Positions 1-9,850 of a stretch of DNA of 64,000 nucleotides are shown piece by piece. The notes under the pieces are model-generated. The model did no database searches, had not been told where the DNA came from, and saw only the letters and a list, made by a program, of their open reading frames with translations. Origin of the DNA: Anaerolineales bacterium (lineage in GTDB: Bacteria; Chloroflexota; Anaerolineae; Anaerolineales; UBA11858). The DNA lies in NCBI GenBank assembly GCA_028278545.1, contig JANQED010000165.1, positions 1 to 64,000 on the forward strand, written 5' to 3'. Both the position numbers and the translations under genes were made by a program. Numbering within the stretch: the first letter of the stretch is position 1; each line of letters opens with the position of its first letter.

Positions 1-145
1 ATTGCCGTTAGATGGCTGCAATCCGAGGATTCGTAAAAAATTCTATAATACCTTGAAATGAAACTTGGAGCCGCCTTTCCCGGTGCAGACGGGGTAAAAG
101 TATGGAGACTGTAGACGGGAAGGACTGAAAACATCTCTGGGCAAT

Positions 146-1138
146 TTATTCCAATAACAGGCAGGCTGCTTGATGATCCTCGCCCACGCTTTGATATTGG
201 GGCACAACTTGAGAGCAGCTTGGCAGCGCCTCGGGGCAGCGGGGGTGGAAGCGGCAGCCTGAGGGGAGGTCGATGGGGTTGGGGGTCTCGCCTTTGAGCA
301 CGATACGCTTTTTTCGCCGCTGGGGATTAGGCGAGGGGATCACCGACATCAGCGATTTGGTGTACGGGTGTTGGGGATTGCTCAAGACCTGGCGTGCCGG
401 GCCTTTCTCCACGATGATTCCCAGGTACATCACGGCGACCTGCTCGGCGATATAGGCCGCGCTGGCCAGGTCGTGGGTGATGTAAAGCACGGCAATCTGG
501 TGTTCGTCCCGCAAGCGCAGCAACAGGTTGAGGATTTCAGCGCGAATAGAGACATCCAGCATCGAGACGGGCTCGTCGGCCACCAGGTAGAGCGGATTCA
601 TCACCACTGCGCTGGCGATCACCACTCTCTGACGCTGGCCCCCAGACAACTCTTGTGGGTAGCGCTGCAGATAGTCCGCCGGGGGCTTTAAACCGGCATC
701 ATCGAGGGCGGCAGTGACCTTCTCTCGCCTTTCACTGCGCTCTGCAGCCAGACGATGCACTTTCAAGGGTTCGACGACAGCTTGGTAAACGGTCTGGCGG
801 GGGTTGAGCGACTCGTAGGGGTCTTGGAAGATCATTTGGGCTTTGCGGCGTAGTTCCTTGCATTGGGAACCTTGGGCCAACTCGAACACTGCTTGCCCTT
901 CGAGCCGAATTTCCCCCTCGGTAGGTTCGACCAACCCCAAAGTACACAACCCGGTGGTCGTCTTCCCCGAACCGGATTCGCCCACCAGAGCCAAGATTTC
1001 GCCGCGTTTCAAAGAGAAGGAGACACCATCCACCGCATGGACACATTGTTGAGAGTCACGGCGTAAAACGCCAAAGAGTCCCCTGGGAATCGGGTAGAGC
1101 TTGCGGAGGTTTTCTACCTCAAGGACGGTTTTACTCAT
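146..1138 (-). CDS. Oligopeptide/dipeptide ABC transporter ATP-binding protein (OppF/DppF type)
   Basis: One of the two cytoplasmic ATPases that power an Opp/Dpp-type importer. Visible motifs are Walker A GESGSGKT at residues 53-60, the ABC signature LSGGQ at 164-168, and Walker B ending VADEP at 186-190. The C-terminal oligopeptide-transporter tail has the usual CRFHPRC cysteine segment. Its 330 residues are typical for the family. The start overlaps the stop of the OppD-like gene by 8 bp, so the two are translationally coupled. It is the last gene of the minus-strand catabolic run; the 145 bp to the window edge hold no gene. The substrate is not predictable from the ATPase; the context suggests a methylated or guanidino amino compound or small peptide. 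Confidence 0.93.
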   Translation of the reverse strand: MSKTVLEVENLRKLYPIPRGLFGVLRRDSQQCVHAVDGVSFSLKRGEILALVGESGSGKTTTGLCTLGLVEPTEGEIRLEGQAVFELAQGSQCKELRRKAQMIFQDPYESLNPRQTVYQAVVEPLKVHRLAAERSERREKVTAALDDAGLKPPADYLQRYPQELSGGQRQRVVIASAVVMNPLYLVADEPVSMLDVSIRAEILNLLLRLRDEHQIAVLYITHDLASAAYIAEQVAVMYLGIIVEKGPARQVLSNPQHPYTKSLMSVIPSPNPQRRKKRIVLKGETPNPIDLPSGCRFHPRCPEALPSCSQVVPQYQSVGEDHQAACLLLE

Positions 1139-2108
1139 CTGCCGCGCTCCCTTTGGGTTTGGCTAACAGACAACTGCATAAATGCCCCGGTTCAACGGTG
1201 TAGATGTCGGGTGTTTCCCGAGAACAGCGTTGGCCGCCGACCCCGCAGCGCGGCTCAAAGCGGCAACCAGGCGGTAGATCGTCCAAGGGCGGTGGATGCC
1301 CGGGGATAGAAGCTAACTCCGCGTTCGGGTTTTCAATATCGGGGAAGGCCAGCATCAGGCGTTGGGTGTAGGGGTGCACGGACTTGTTGAAAATCTGATC
1401 TGCATCGCCGTACTCGACCATGCGCCCGCCATACATCACTAACACATGATCGCAATATTCTGCCACCACGCCCAGGTCATGGGTGACGACAATAATCCCC
1501 AGGTTAAATTCAGCCTTGAGTTCGTCCAGCAAGTCCATGATCTGGGCCTGCACCATCACGTCCAGGGCGGTTGTGGGCTCATCGGCGATCAGTATTTTCG
1601 GCTTACATGCCAAGGCCATGGCGATCATAGAGCGCTGGCGCATCCCACCTGAAAATTGGTGAGGATAGCGGTCTTTATAGGATGGTGCCACTCCGACGTA
1701 GTCCAGCAGTTTTTCGATCTCCTTATCGATTTGATCTCTGGGCACGGCGGTGTGTAAGTCGATGGCTTCGCGAATTTGTGAGCCCACGGTGCGTACCGGG
1801 TTGAGGGCGTTCATCGCCCCCTGGAACACCATGGAAATGTCCCCCCATCTTTTCTGCCTCATCTCCGGCAAGGGGATGCGCATCAAGTCGCTGTCGTCCA
1901 AAAGAACGGCCCCACTGACAATGCGGCCGACTTCTGGCAGCAGGCGCATCAGCGCGAGCATGGCGGTGGTTTTGCCGCAGCCCGATTCGCCCACTAACCC
2001 CAGCGTTTCGCACTGTTCGAGATCGAAATTCAGGTCCTCGACGGCGCGATAAACCCCTGAATCTGTGTGATATTCAACGGTGAGATCGCGTACCGAGATG
2101 AGGCTCAT
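1131..2108 (-). CDS. Oligopeptide/dipeptide ABC transporter ATP-binding protein (OppD/DppD type)
   Basis: Partner ATPase of the OppF-like subunit in the same importer. Walker A GESGCGKT lies at residues 40-47, the signature reads FSGGM at 152-156 (the usual OppD variant of LSGGQ), and Walker B ILIADEP is at 172-178. The C-terminal domain carries the family cysteine segment CRFEPRC. At 325 residues it is full length. It overlaps the OppC stop by an ATGA junction and the OppF start by 8 bp, placing all four transporter genes in one transcript. OppD and OppF normally form a heterodimer in the cytoplasm under the OppBC permease. Confidence 0.93.
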   Translation of the reverse strand: MSLISVRDLTVEYHTDSGVYRAVEDLNFDLEQCETLGLVGESGCGKTTAMLALMRLLPEVGRIVSGAVLLDDSDLMRIPLPEMRQKRWGDISMVFQGAMNALNPVRTVGSQIREAIDLHTAVPRDQIDKEIEKLLDYVGVAPSYKDRYPHQFSGGMRQRSMIAMALACKPKILIADEPTTALDVMVQAQIMDLLDELKAEFNLGIIVVTHDLGVVAEYCDHVLVMYGGRMVEYGDADQIFNKSVHPYTQRLMLAFPDIENPNAELASIPGHPPPLDDLPPGCRFEPRCGVGGQRCSRETPDIYTVEPGHLCSCLLAKPKGSAADE

Positions 2109-3052
2109 CGTTTCACAACTCCCGCGGCGGTTCCTGGGGTCAAACGGTCGAGCAAGGAGATGATCACCCGCTCGTCAAAGAGGTGGTGGGTGCGTAAACG
2201 CGGGTTGACAATTTCCTGAACGGCGTTGCTGACTAAATTCAAACCCAGGGTTACCCAGGCCAGCAAGAAACCTGGCGGCGCCAAATACCACCAGGCCCCG
2301 CCGGAGACCGCTCCCCGAAGGAAAGCCCGGTTGAGCATACTGCCCCAACTGATCAAGGCCGGGTCACCCAGCCCTAAGAAGCTCAAGCTGGCTTCAGAAA
2401 TAATGGCATAAGAGATATCCAGCGTAGCAGAAGCGAAGATCACAGGCAACACCTGGGGGAGGATATGCACCATCACGATGCCAAAATGGCTGACGCCGAT
2501 GGCTTTGGCCCGCATGACGAACTGACGTTCTTTGACCGATAAGACCTGGGCACGTACTACCCGAGCCGTATAAGGCCAGGTGAGTAGGCCGATCACCAGG
2601 ATGATATTGCCAATCCCGCGCCCGGCCACGGCGATGATCACCAGCATCAACGGCAGTGTGGGAATGACCAGGATGCCATCGGTGATGCGCATCAGCAAGA
2701 TATCCAGTTTACCGCCCACATAGCCAGCGATCAGCCCGATGGTGCATCCCAAGATGATGGTGATCAGCGAGGCGGAAAAACCGACTAATAGGGAAATACG
2801 CGAACCGTAGAACACTGAGCTGAGCACATCTCGCCCAACTTCATCCTGCCCCAGGATGTGGCCAGGGCCGGGTGGGGCTAAAACGTCTGCCGAGGTTGCG
2901 CTGACAGTTTCGTAAGGGTCGAAGGGTGCGATCCAGGGGGCCAGGAGAGCAATTAGAGCAATGAGTAACAACATGACTGCGCCGATCACCCCCTGTCTCT
3001 TGCCGATGAACTCTCCCCAAAAGGAACTTTTAGAAGTACTTTTATCAGCCAT
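2105..3052 (-). CDS. Oligopeptide/dipeptide ABC transporter permease (OppC/DppC type)
   Basis: Inner-membrane permease subunit with an N-terminal cytoplasmic stretch, a first membrane segment at about residues 20-45, an extracytoplasmic loop and a C-terminal binding-protein-dependent transport domain. The cytoplasmic EAA-type loop, which contacts the ATPases, is visible around AKAIGVSHFGIVMVHILP. Length (315 residues) is normal for OppC. It starts 7 bp after the OppB stop, with a GAGGG ribosome-binding sequence, and ends in an ATGA overlap with OppD. The gene pairs with OppB to form the translocation pore. Confidence 0.92.
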   Translation of the reverse strand: MADKSTSKSSFWGEFIGKRQGVIGAVMLLLIALIALLAPWIAPFDPYETVSATSADVLAPPGPGHILGQDEVGRDVLSSVFYGSRISLLVGFSASLITIILGCTIGLIAGYVGGKLDILLMRITDGILVIPTLPLMLVIIAVAGRGIGNIILVIGLLTWPYTARVVRAQVLSVKERQFVMRAKAIGVSHFGIVMVHILPQVLPVIFASATLDISYAIISEASLSFLGLGDPALISWGSMLNRAFLRGAVSGGAWWYLAPPGFLLAWVTLGLNLVSNAVQEIVNPRLRTHHLFDERVIISLLDRLTPGTAAGVVKR

Positions 3053-3059
3053 GATACCC

Positions 3060-4070
3060 TCACATCTCGACTCGAGGATCCAAAACCGAATAGGTTAGAT
3101 CGGCTAAGAAGTTGGCTGCGATGACACTGACTGCCAGGAGGAGGAAAACACCTTGGAGCACCGGATAATCACGTTGGGCAATAGAATCGAACATCAGCCG
3201 TCCAAGGCCGGGCCAGGAGAAAATGGTCTCGATTTGGATCGCGCCCCCTAGGGCATATCCTAAATCCAGGGCAATGACGGTCACCAGGGGCAGGGAAGCG
3301 TTTTTGAGGGCATGTTTCCACAAAGCGCCGACGGAACTCAGTCCTTTGGCTTTGGCTGTGAGAATATAATCTTCGGAGAGCACTTCCAGAGTGGAATTGC
3401 GCACCACCAACACATAAGCCCCAAAGAGCAGCAGAGCCATCGTAGAAGCCGGCAAGACCAGGTGGCGACCGATATCCAGCCAGCGCTCGAAGGTGCTGGC
3501 GTAGGTGGCCCCCAGGGTGATGTACCCGCCAGACGGCAGATAACCACGCGCAACGGTCAGTAAGATGATCCCCAACCAGAAAGGCGGCATCGACCAGGCG
3601 ATTAGCCCGAAAAACAGCGCTGTGGTGTCGATCTTACTGCGGGCTTTCCAGGCAGCGATGATGCCCAGTATGGTCCCAAAGAGGATTCCGGTGATCTCTC
3701 CTGTCATGATAAGCAGCACGGTGGGGCCAAGACGGGCGCTAATTAGTTCGGCGACGGGCACTTTCTGACGGAAAGATTGACCTAACTCACCTTGAGCGAG
3801 GTTTTTGAGATAGTGGGTGAACTGGCTATCGAAAAGGGCAGACAAATTCCCCTGCTCACGCATGGCGGGAAGGTTGATCCACACGGGTTTATCGAGGCCA
3901 TATTGCTCCCGGATCATCTCCCTGGTCTCGGGTTTCATCCGCGGGCTGGCGATCATGGCAATGGGATCGCCAGGGACGATGCGAAAAAGGAAGAAGTTAA
4001 ACGTGAGCACCGCCGCCAGGGTGATCAGGCTGAATAGAGCTCTGCGCAAAATATTCTCGATATTCTTCAC
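3060..4070 (-). CDS. Oligopeptide/dipeptide ABC transporter permease (OppB/DppB type)
   Basis: Membrane permease of 336 residues with a first transmembrane helix at about residues 10-30 and the RIVPGDP segment typical of OppB/DppB proteins right after it. Several further helices follow, with an EAA loop (around AKAKGLSSVGALWKHALKNA) for ATPase docking. It is the first of the four transporter genes in this block and lies 6 bp after the stop of the GTPase-like gene. The likely solute-binding lipoprotein of the system is encoded separately at 12133-13845 in the same gene run, about 8 kb upstream in transcription order. Confidence 0.92.
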   Translation of the reverse strand: MKNIENILRRALFSLITLAAVLTFNFFLFRIVPGDPIAMIASPRMKPETREMIREQYGLDKPVWINLPAMREQGNLSALFDSQFTHYLKNLAQGELGQSFRQKVPVAELISARLGPTVLLIMTGEITGILFGTILGIIAAWKARSKIDTTALFFGLIAWSMPPFWLGIILLTVARGYLPSGGYITLGATYASTFERWLDIGRHLVLPASTMALLLFGAYVLVVRNSTLEVLSEDYILTAKAKGLSSVGALWKHALKNASLPLVTVIALDLGYALGGAIQIETIFSWPGLGRLMFDSIAQRDYPVLQGVFLLLAVSVIAANFLADLTYSVLDPRVEM

Positions 4071-4076
4071 ATCAGG

Positions 4077-5399
4077 TTAACCTTTCGCAAATTTCTCTCT
4101 TAAAATATCCTCCAAAGTGGGAACCCCGATTTCTTGCAGTTCATACTGCACTCGTTGAGAGGGTTTGTCGATCTCAAGCAAACGGCTGAGGTCGATGGGC
4201 GTGCCGATCACCACCAGATCGACATCGGCGTTGCGGATAGTCTGCTCCAGCTCTTTCATCTGAGTATCGCCATATCCCATAGCTGGCAAGACATCCCCCG
4301 TGGTGGGGTATTTGTGGTAGGTCTCGATGATGGAACCCACCGCAAAGGGGCGCGGATCAACGATTTCTGCCGCGCCAAAGCGGCGAGCGGCCACCCAGCC
4401 CGCGCCGTAGGCCATTTCGCCGTGAGTCAAAGTGGGGCCGTCCTCCACCACCAGCACGCGTTTGCCGCGGATGGCGCCAGGGTCATCCACAAAAAGCGGG
4501 GAGGCACCCTCGATGATCTGGGCAGAGGGATTCAGTTCCCGCAGGGACTCGCTGACCGCCATCACATCTTCTCGATTTGCGGTATCGACTTTGTTGATCA
4601 CGAAGACATCCGCCATGCGAACGTTGGCTTCTCCGGGGTGATAGCTGGTTTCGTGCCCAGGTCGGTGGGGGTCGGCGACAACGATGTTAAGATCGGCCTG
4701 GTAGAAGGGCAGGTCATTATTGCCCCCATCCCAGAGGACGATATCAACTTCTGCTTCCGCCTGGCGCAGGATTTGCTCGTAATCGACACCGGCATACACG
4801 ATCACACCGTTGTTGAGGTGGGGTTCGTACTCCTCGCGCTCTTCGATAGTGCATTCGTGTTTATCCAGATCGGAGTAATCCGCAAAACGCTGCACGATCT
4901 GCTTGGTCAGATCGCCGTAGGGCATGGGATGGCGAATGGCAGCGACTTTGTAGCCCATTTCGCGCAGAATGAGCGAAACTCGCCGGGTAGTCTGGCTTTT
5001 GCCCGAGCCGGTGCGCACTGCACAGACGGAGACCACCGGTTTTGTCGATTTGAGCTGGGTTTTCTTCAGCCCCATCAGACAGAAATCAGCGCCGGCAGCC
5101 AGCACCTGCGAGGCTTTGTGCATGACATACTCGTGGGGCACATCGCTGTAGGAAAAAACCACCTGGTCGATGTCGTGTTCTTTGATCAGGTGCAGCAAAT
5201 CTTCTTCGGGATGAATGGGGATCCCCTGGGGGTATAGCTCACCCGCCAGTTCAGGAGGATAGGTGCGCCCCTCGATATCCGGTATTTGGGTGGCGGTGAA
5301 GGCTACGACTTCGTAGTTATCATTGTCACGAAAATAGGTGTTGAAGTTGTGAAAATCGCGCCCGGCGGCGCCCATGATGAGAGTACGTTGTTTTTGCAT
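4077..5399 (-). CDS. Cyclic 2,3-diphosphoglycerate synthetase-like P-loop GTPase
   Basis: A 440-residue cytoplasmic protein resembling the cyclic 2,3-diphosphoglycerate synthetase family described from methanogens, which also has many bacterial members of unknown function. The P-loop TGSGKS is at residues 130-135, a DGGNND motif at 224-229, and a guanine-specificity motif NKVD at 269-272, so nucleotide binding is well supported. The N-terminal 110 residues form a separate Rossmann-like domain. It sits between ornithine aminotransferase and the Opp transporter, inside an amino-compound catabolic run, which argues for a metabolic kinase/GTPase role other than thermoprotectant synthesis. That role is inference; the reaction is not known. 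Confidence 0.75.
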   Translation of the reverse strand: MQKQRTLIMGAAGRDFHNFNTYFRDNDNYEVVAFTATQIPDIEGRTYPPELAGELYPQGIPIHPEEDLLHLIKEHDIDQVVFSYSDVPHEYVMHKASQVLAAGADFCLMGLKKTQLKSTKPVVSVCAVRTGSGKSQTTRRVSLILREMGYKVAAIRHPMPYGDLTKQIVQRFADYSDLDKHECTIEEREEYEPHLNNGVIVYAGVDYEQILRQAEAEVDIVLWDGGNNDLPFYQADLNIVVADPHRPGHETSYHPGEANVRMADVFVINKVDTANREDVMAVSESLRELNPSAQIIEGASPLFVDDPGAIRGKRVLVVEDGPTLTHGEMAYGAGWVAARRFGAAEIVDPRPFAVGSIIETYHKYPTTGDVLPAMGYGDTQMKELEQTIRNADVDLVVIGTPIDLSRLLEIDKPSQRVQYELQEIGVPTLEDILREKFAKG

Positions 5400-5476
5400 C
5401 TTGGTCTAATCTCCAGTTGTGTATATCATGAGGAAGCAAGAAGGCAGGTTGGTCGCTTCCTAGATTCTTGTTTTTC

Positions 5477-6679
5477 TTATAGATTCAAAAGAACATCTTC
5501 AATTCTTTCCAACGCCCAATCCAGGTCGTTCTTGGTGACGATCAACGGCGGGGCAAAGCGGATGACATGCTCGTGCGTTTCTTTGCACAACAGACCTTTA
5601 CCCATCAGGGCCTCACAAAAGCGTCGCGCCCCACCGGCCTCGGGGTGCAATTCTGCACCGATGAGCAAGCCTACCCCGCGCACTTCTTTGATATAAGGGC
5701 TGTCGATCTCGCCCAGGCTGCTCAGCATATAGTTGCCCATCTTGGCGGCGTTCTCGATCATGCCCTCCTCCACGAGGATTTTCAAGGCCATCCGGGCCGC
5801 GGCTACCCCTAAGGGATTGCCGCCGAACGTGCTGCCGTGATCGCCGGGTTGGAAGGTGCCCAGCACGGCCTTGTTCGAGAGCACTGCCGAGACCGGGTAA
5901 AAGCCGCCAGATAGGGCCTTGCCAATCAGGGTCAGGTCGGCCTCGACGCCCTCGTGCTCCTCGGCCAACAGTTTGCCGGTGCGGCCCAGGCCAGTCTGGA
6001 TTTCATCGGTGATCATGACGATGTTGTGTTCTGTGCAGATGCGGCGCACATCCCGCAAATATCCCTTCGGGGGGACAATGATCCCGGCTTCGCCCTGGAT
6101 AGGTTCCACCAGGAAGGCTACCGTATTGGGGGTGATCGCTGTTTCCAGTGCTTGTGCATCCCCGAAGGGAATCACCTTGAACCCGGGTGTGAAGGGGCCG
6201 AATCCATCACGATATTGCTCTTCGGTGCTGAAGCCGACGATGGTGACGGTTCTGCCGTGGAAGTTATTTTCACAGACGATGATCTCGGCCTGATCCGCAG
6301 GGACTTTTTTCTCAAAATAACCCCACTTGCGCACAGCTTTGATGGCTGACTCGACCGCTTCGGCCCCACTGTTCATCGGCAAGACCATGTGCGAGTTGGT
6401 CAACTCACACAATTCTTTATAGAACAACCCCAGTTGGTCGTTGCGGAAGGCGCGCGAGGCCAGCGTCAATTTGTCGATCTGTTCTTTCATGGCCGCGGCG
6501 ATCTTGGGGTGACAGTGCCCCTGGTTGACTGCCGAATAAGCGCTCAGGCAGTCCATATAGCGGTTGCCCTCGACGTCTTCAACCCAGATGCCCTGGCCTT
6601 TGGTGATAACCACGTCTAGCGGCGCATAATTGTGTGCGCCGTACTGCTTCTCTAAGTCGATGAAATGTTGTGTTGCCAA
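5477..6679 (-). CDS. rocD: Ornithine--oxo-acid aminotransferase
   Basis: Class III PLP aminotransferase that converts ornithine and 2-oxoglutarate to glutamate semialdehyde and glutamate. The Schiff-base lysine is K254 in the [10 protein letters not shown] segment, and the class III motif [11 protein letters not shown] is at 225-235. Length (400 residues) and overall sequence are typical of ornithine aminotransferases rather than acetylornithine or GABA enzymes. The start codon is TTG at 6677-6679, chosen because a GGAGG sequence sits about 7 bases upstream. Next to an arginine:glycine-type amidinotransferase, it would remove the ornithine released by amidino transfer from arginine and feed it to glutamate/proline metabolism. 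Confidence 0.88.
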   Translation of the reverse strand: MATQHFIDLEKQYGAHNYAPLDVVITKGQGIWVEDVEGNRYMDCLSAYSAVNQGHCHPKIAAAMKEQIDKLTLASRAFRNDQLGLFYKELCELTNSHMVLPMNSGAEAVESAIKAVRKWGYFEKKVPADQAEIIVCENNFHGRTVTIVGFSTEEQYRDGFGPFTPGFKVIPFGDAQALETAITPNTVAFLVEPIQGEAGIIVPPKGYLRDVRRICTEHNIVMITDEIQTGLGRTGKLLAEEHEGVEADLTLIGKALSGGFYPVSAVLSNKAVLGTFQPGDHGSTFGGNPLGVAAARMALKILVEEGMIENAAKMGNYMLSSLGEIDSPYIKEVRGVGLLIGAELHPEAGGARRFCEALMGKGLLCKETHEHVIRFAPPLIVTKNDLDWALERIEDVLLNL

Positions 6680-6699
6680 ACAAAACCTCCAATGAGTAT

Positions 6700-8742
6700 T
6701 TAGATTTCTACACGTTCGATCCGAAATGGTGTGCCATCCGAAGGTGTTTCTTCGAACTCACGGGCGGCGAGATGACCCGAAAAGACAGCCCGGGCGATGG
6801 TGTTGGGGGCTTCGGCGTCCCCGATCACGCGCAGGGATTCTAATTTGCCCTCTGCCTGGGCGGACTTTAGCGCCTGATAGAATTCGTCGTTGGGCAGGCG
6901 GTCGGTTACCAGAACGACTGCATCCGCATCGATTTGTGATCTTTGGTCAGAAATGGAACATGCCAGGGCGATCTTCCCCGGCTGAATTTCTTTCAGAAGC
7001 CGTTGGGTGAATATCTCAACGCCAGATTCCATCAACTTGCGCTGGATGTGCTCCTGCTCGAGGGTGTACTCGGCCCAACAAGCTACCAATGGCGCTGGGG
7101 TTGCCAGAGTCACCTGGCAGCCATGCTGGAGGAGCAACTCTGCCAGAACGCTGCCCATGTAATAGTGATCGTCATCATAGATCAGGATGTGCCCCTCGGG
7201 GATATTCCCTGCCATCAAATCGTCCGGCGTGAAAACGCAAGGTAGATCGTGCCCCTTGACCGGTTTCCACTGATGGCGGCCAACGCCATCATCTCGCCAT
7301 GTAGCGCCGGTAGCGATAATAACATGGGTGTAACCTACGTCGAGGATATCTTCGGCGGTCATGGGGCTGCCCGGGTAGAGAGAGACATTATCCATCTTCC
7401 CGATCTGGCCGAGGCGCCAATCGATCACCCGCCGCCATTCGATCAATCCGGGTAATGCCGATTCGAGTGCTACGCGACCGCCAAATTCTCGACGAGCTTC
7501 GACCAGCACCACCTGATATCCGCGCGCTCCCAGGGCACGCGCGCACTCAAGGCCCGCGGGCCCACCACCAACGACGAGCACTTCTGCCGTGGTCTTCTTG
7601 GGTGGGATATGCTCAGGATGCCAGCCGCGCCGCCATTCCTCGCCCATGGTCGGGTTCTGGGTGCAGCGAATGGGAACACTCAATTCGTCGGCGCTGGCGC
7701 AGATATTACAGCCGATGCACTCGCGGATGTCCTCAATGCGCCCTTCTTTGATCTTTTGGGGTAAAAATGGGTCGGCAATCGAAGGCCGGGCGGCACCAAT
7801 CAAGTCAACGATGCCGCGCTGAACTGCTGAGAGCATGGCATCTGGGGTGGTATAGCGGCCAACGCCCACCACCGGCTTGCTGGTCAACGATTTGACGAAG
7901 CCGATATATTTCTCTTGAAAGCCTTCGCGCTTGAATCTGGCTGTCGCCGAATCATTCTCCCAGGCGCTGATATTGACATCCCACAGATCGGGCAGTTCAG
8001 CCAGCATGGCGACGATATCGTGTCCCTCCCCTTGGTGCGTGATACCCTCATCCCCGAGCAGCTCATCGACAGCCAGGCGCACTGCCACGGCACAGGTACC
8101 CCCAACCGCTTCTTTGGTGTCCAGGATCAATTCCCTCAGGAAGCGCGTCCGGTTCTCCAGGCTGCCGCCGTATTCGTCGCTGCGGTTGTTGTATCTTTTC
8201 AATAAGAAGTGCATCGCCAGGGCGAGATTGTGCCCGGCGTAGCAGTAAATGATGTCGAAACCGGCCTGTTTGGCACGCAAAGCCGCGGCGCGGTGCCAGC
8301 GGCGCAGATTGCGGATATCCTCTTTATCCAGGCGACGGGCTTGGCCGGGGTTGAAGCCATCCAAGCCCATTGAGCGGGGCGCCAAACTGGTCGAACGGGA
8401 AAACAAGTTGGCTGCATGGTGGCCGCCGTAGGTCAGTTCGATCCCGGCCAAAGCACCATGCTGATGCACTGCGTCAGCCATTAGCTCCAAAGCGGGGATA
8501 TCCTCATCGTCCCAAAGGCGGCCTTCGATATTGGGCGCCAGATCGCTGCTGTGGTGGATCTCCACTTCTTCGGTGCAGACCACACCCCAGCCTCCCTCTG
8601 CTTTGATGCGGCGCATTTCTGCAAGTGCTCGCGGCATGCGGTAACCCATGCCATTGCAATGAGACACTTGATAAAAGCGGTTCGGTGCCACGACCGGGCC
8701 GATTTTGACCGGCTCAAAGAGGATAGAAAACCTTTCATCCAT
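6700..8742 (-). CDS. Trimethylamine dehydrogenase-family flavoprotein (N-demethylase-like), altered substrate pocket
   Basis: A 680-residue Old-Yellow-Enzyme barrel plus Fe-S and FAD/NAD-like domains, matching the trimethylamine dehydrogenase (TMADH) family end to end. Conserved: C29, aligned with the cysteine that forms 6-S-cysteinyl-FMN; H171 and D264 of the active site; W261; [4Fe-4S] ligands C342, C345, C348 and C360; and the dinucleotide fold VVGGGPAG at 390-397. By my alignment, two of the three aromatic residues that bind trimethylammonium are replaced: Tyr60 by E59 and Trp355 by D352. Tyr174 is replaced by L173. The enzyme is therefore probably an oxidative N-demethylase or C-N lyase for a different, cationic substrate. 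It lies 14 bp after the amidinotransferase gene. Confidence 0.82.
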   Translation of the reverse strand: MDERFSILFEPVKIGPVVAPNRFYQVSHCNGMGYRMPRALAEMRRIKAEGGWGVVCTEEVEIHHSSDLAPNIEGRLWDDEDIPALELMADAVHQHGALAGIELTYGGHHAANLFSRSTSLAPRSMGLDGFNPGQARRLDKEDIRNLRRWHRAAALRAKQAGFDIIYCYAGHNLALAMHFLLKRYNNRSDEYGGSLENRTRFLRELILDTKEAVGGTCAVAVRLAVDELLGDEGITHQGEGHDIVAMLAELPDLWDVNISAWENDSATARFKREGFQEKYIGFVKSLTSKPVVGVGRYTTPDAMLSAVQRGIVDLIGAARPSIADPFLPQKIKEGRIEDIRECIGCNICASADELSVPIRCTQNPTMGEEWRRGWHPEHIPPKKTTAEVLVVGGGPAGLECARALGARGYQVVLVEARREFGGRVALESALPGLIEWRRVIDWRLGQIGKMDNVSLYPGSPMTAEDILDVGYTHVIIATGATWRDDGVGRHQWKPVKGHDLPCVFTPDDLMAGNIPEGHILIYDDDHYYMGSVLAELLLQHGCQVTLATPAPLVACWAEYTLEQEHIQRKLMESGVEIFTQRLLKEIQPGKIALACSISDQRSQIDADAVVLVTDRLPNDEFYQALKSAQAEGKLESLRVIGDAEAPNTIARAVFSGHLAAREFEETPSDGTPFRIERVEI

Positions 8743-8756
8743 AAGGTTGGTCGCTG

Positions 8757-9839
8757 CTAGAAATACGATTGGAGTTCACCACGCCTGCGGATGTCCACGG
8801 TGGCACAGTGCAGGCCGCCGGCGATGGACTCAAAATGATAAAAACTGCATTCGATGGGTTTGAAGCCCCAATCTTTGAGCGCCCTGATGATATCATCTTC
8901 TCCTTTGGAGACAATCACACGTTCCTCGTCGAGCATGAGCACATTCATGCTCAACCACTTGCTGCAAGTGTACATGGGGTGGCTGTCTGGCATGTTAGGC
9001 GGGGGGCATACCAGGATATCCCATCCGCTCTTCTTGAAAATCTCGGGGATCTTTTTAACCCGCTCTGGATTGATGAGCAGCTTGCCCGGCGCCAGGGGGT
9101 AAAACGTGGCATCGATGTGCATCGGATGGGTATCGAAGACCTCGACTTCGTGCACCGTGTAAGCATCGCCCAGATGGCGCTGCAGCCAGTCGATACCGGC
9201 GCGGTTGCAGCAACTGCTTTGGGCGACAAAAATATCTTTGCCGCATTTGATCACATCGGCGGCATCGAAGAGCGGTTCGTGCTCGGTGAGGATGGTGCGC
9301 ATCGGTTCATCTTCCGCGGGCGGCAAGAAATCTTTTTTGTAGGAGGCCTCGCTCAACTGAGGCCGGGGCGCGGAAACCCAGCGGGCGCCCTGGCGGAAAT
9401 ATTCTTTGCATAAGTCCTTATAAGCGTGGTTTTCGTGATGACGCGAGCGCCAACCCATGGGGGCTTCGATGATCTGATCACCGATGACCAGCAGAACATC
9501 CCTGGGCATCAGGGCACCGCAACTGCTCAGGCTCTCGAAATCAGGTGTAGAGAATGGTTTGGCAGTATCGTAAAGGGATGGGCGGCGAACGGTCACACCC
9601 TCGGCTTCCAAGATGTGAACAAATTCTGCGATGTCCTTTTGAGCCGCCTCGACCAGTTCTTGTGGCCAGGGTTGGCCCCCATTCTGCCGGTAGAAGTCCA
9701 ACAGATAATCGTGATGCACGACCGCCGGCGTGACGGTTTCCCAGGGCGGAATTCTGGCTCCCTCCACGATACCCACGATGATCTCTTCCAAGGGGTCCCA
9801 TTCATTGTGTGTGTTGACGACCGGATAATCGCTTGCCAT
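8757..9839 (-). CDS. Arginine:glycine amidinotransferase-type enzyme
   Basis: A 360-residue enzyme closely resembling eukaryotic-type glycine amidinotransferase. Family hallmarks seen: FDAAD ending at D195, HPMHIDATF with H241, the KWLSMNVLMLDE block at 294-305, and the catalytic cysteine C345 followed by RRRGELQSY at 351-359. These enzymes move the amidino group of arginine to an amine, giving ornithine and a guanidino compound, and can run in reverse. The start is set at the second in-frame ATG (9837-9839), which has AAGGA 8 bases upstream and lies 11 bp after the previous stop. The longer reading from 9878 would overlap that gene. Neighbouring ornithine aminotransferase fits consumption of the product. 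Confidence 0.85.
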   Translation of the reverse strand: MASDYPVVNTHNEWDPLEEIIVGIVEGARIPPWETVTPAVVHHDYLLDFYRQNGGQPWPQELVEAAQKDIAEFVHILEAEGVTVRRPSLYDTAKPFSTPDFESLSSCGALMPRDVLLVIGDQIIEAPMGWRSRHHENHAYKDLCKEYFRQGARWVSAPRPQLSEASYKKDFLPPAEDEPMRTILTEHEPLFDAADVIKCGKDIFVAQSSCCNRAGIDWLQRHLGDAYTVHEVEVFDTHPMHIDATFYPLAPGKLLINPERVKKIPEIFKKSGWDILVCPPPNMPDSHPMYTCSKWLSMNVLMLDEERVIVSKGEDDIIRALKDWGFKPIECSFYHFESIAGGLHCATVDIRRRGELQSYF

Positions 9840-9850
9840 AAGGATTGTCC

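Noticed and set aside
4134-5237. 367-residue open frame on the plus strand
   Set aside because: It lies wholly antisense to the GTPase-like gene, has no recognisable domain or ribosome-binding site, and follows from codon bias of the real gene.
8769-9413. 214-residue open frame on the plus strand
   Set aside because: Antisense shadow of the amidinotransferase gene, whose catalytic motifs are intact.
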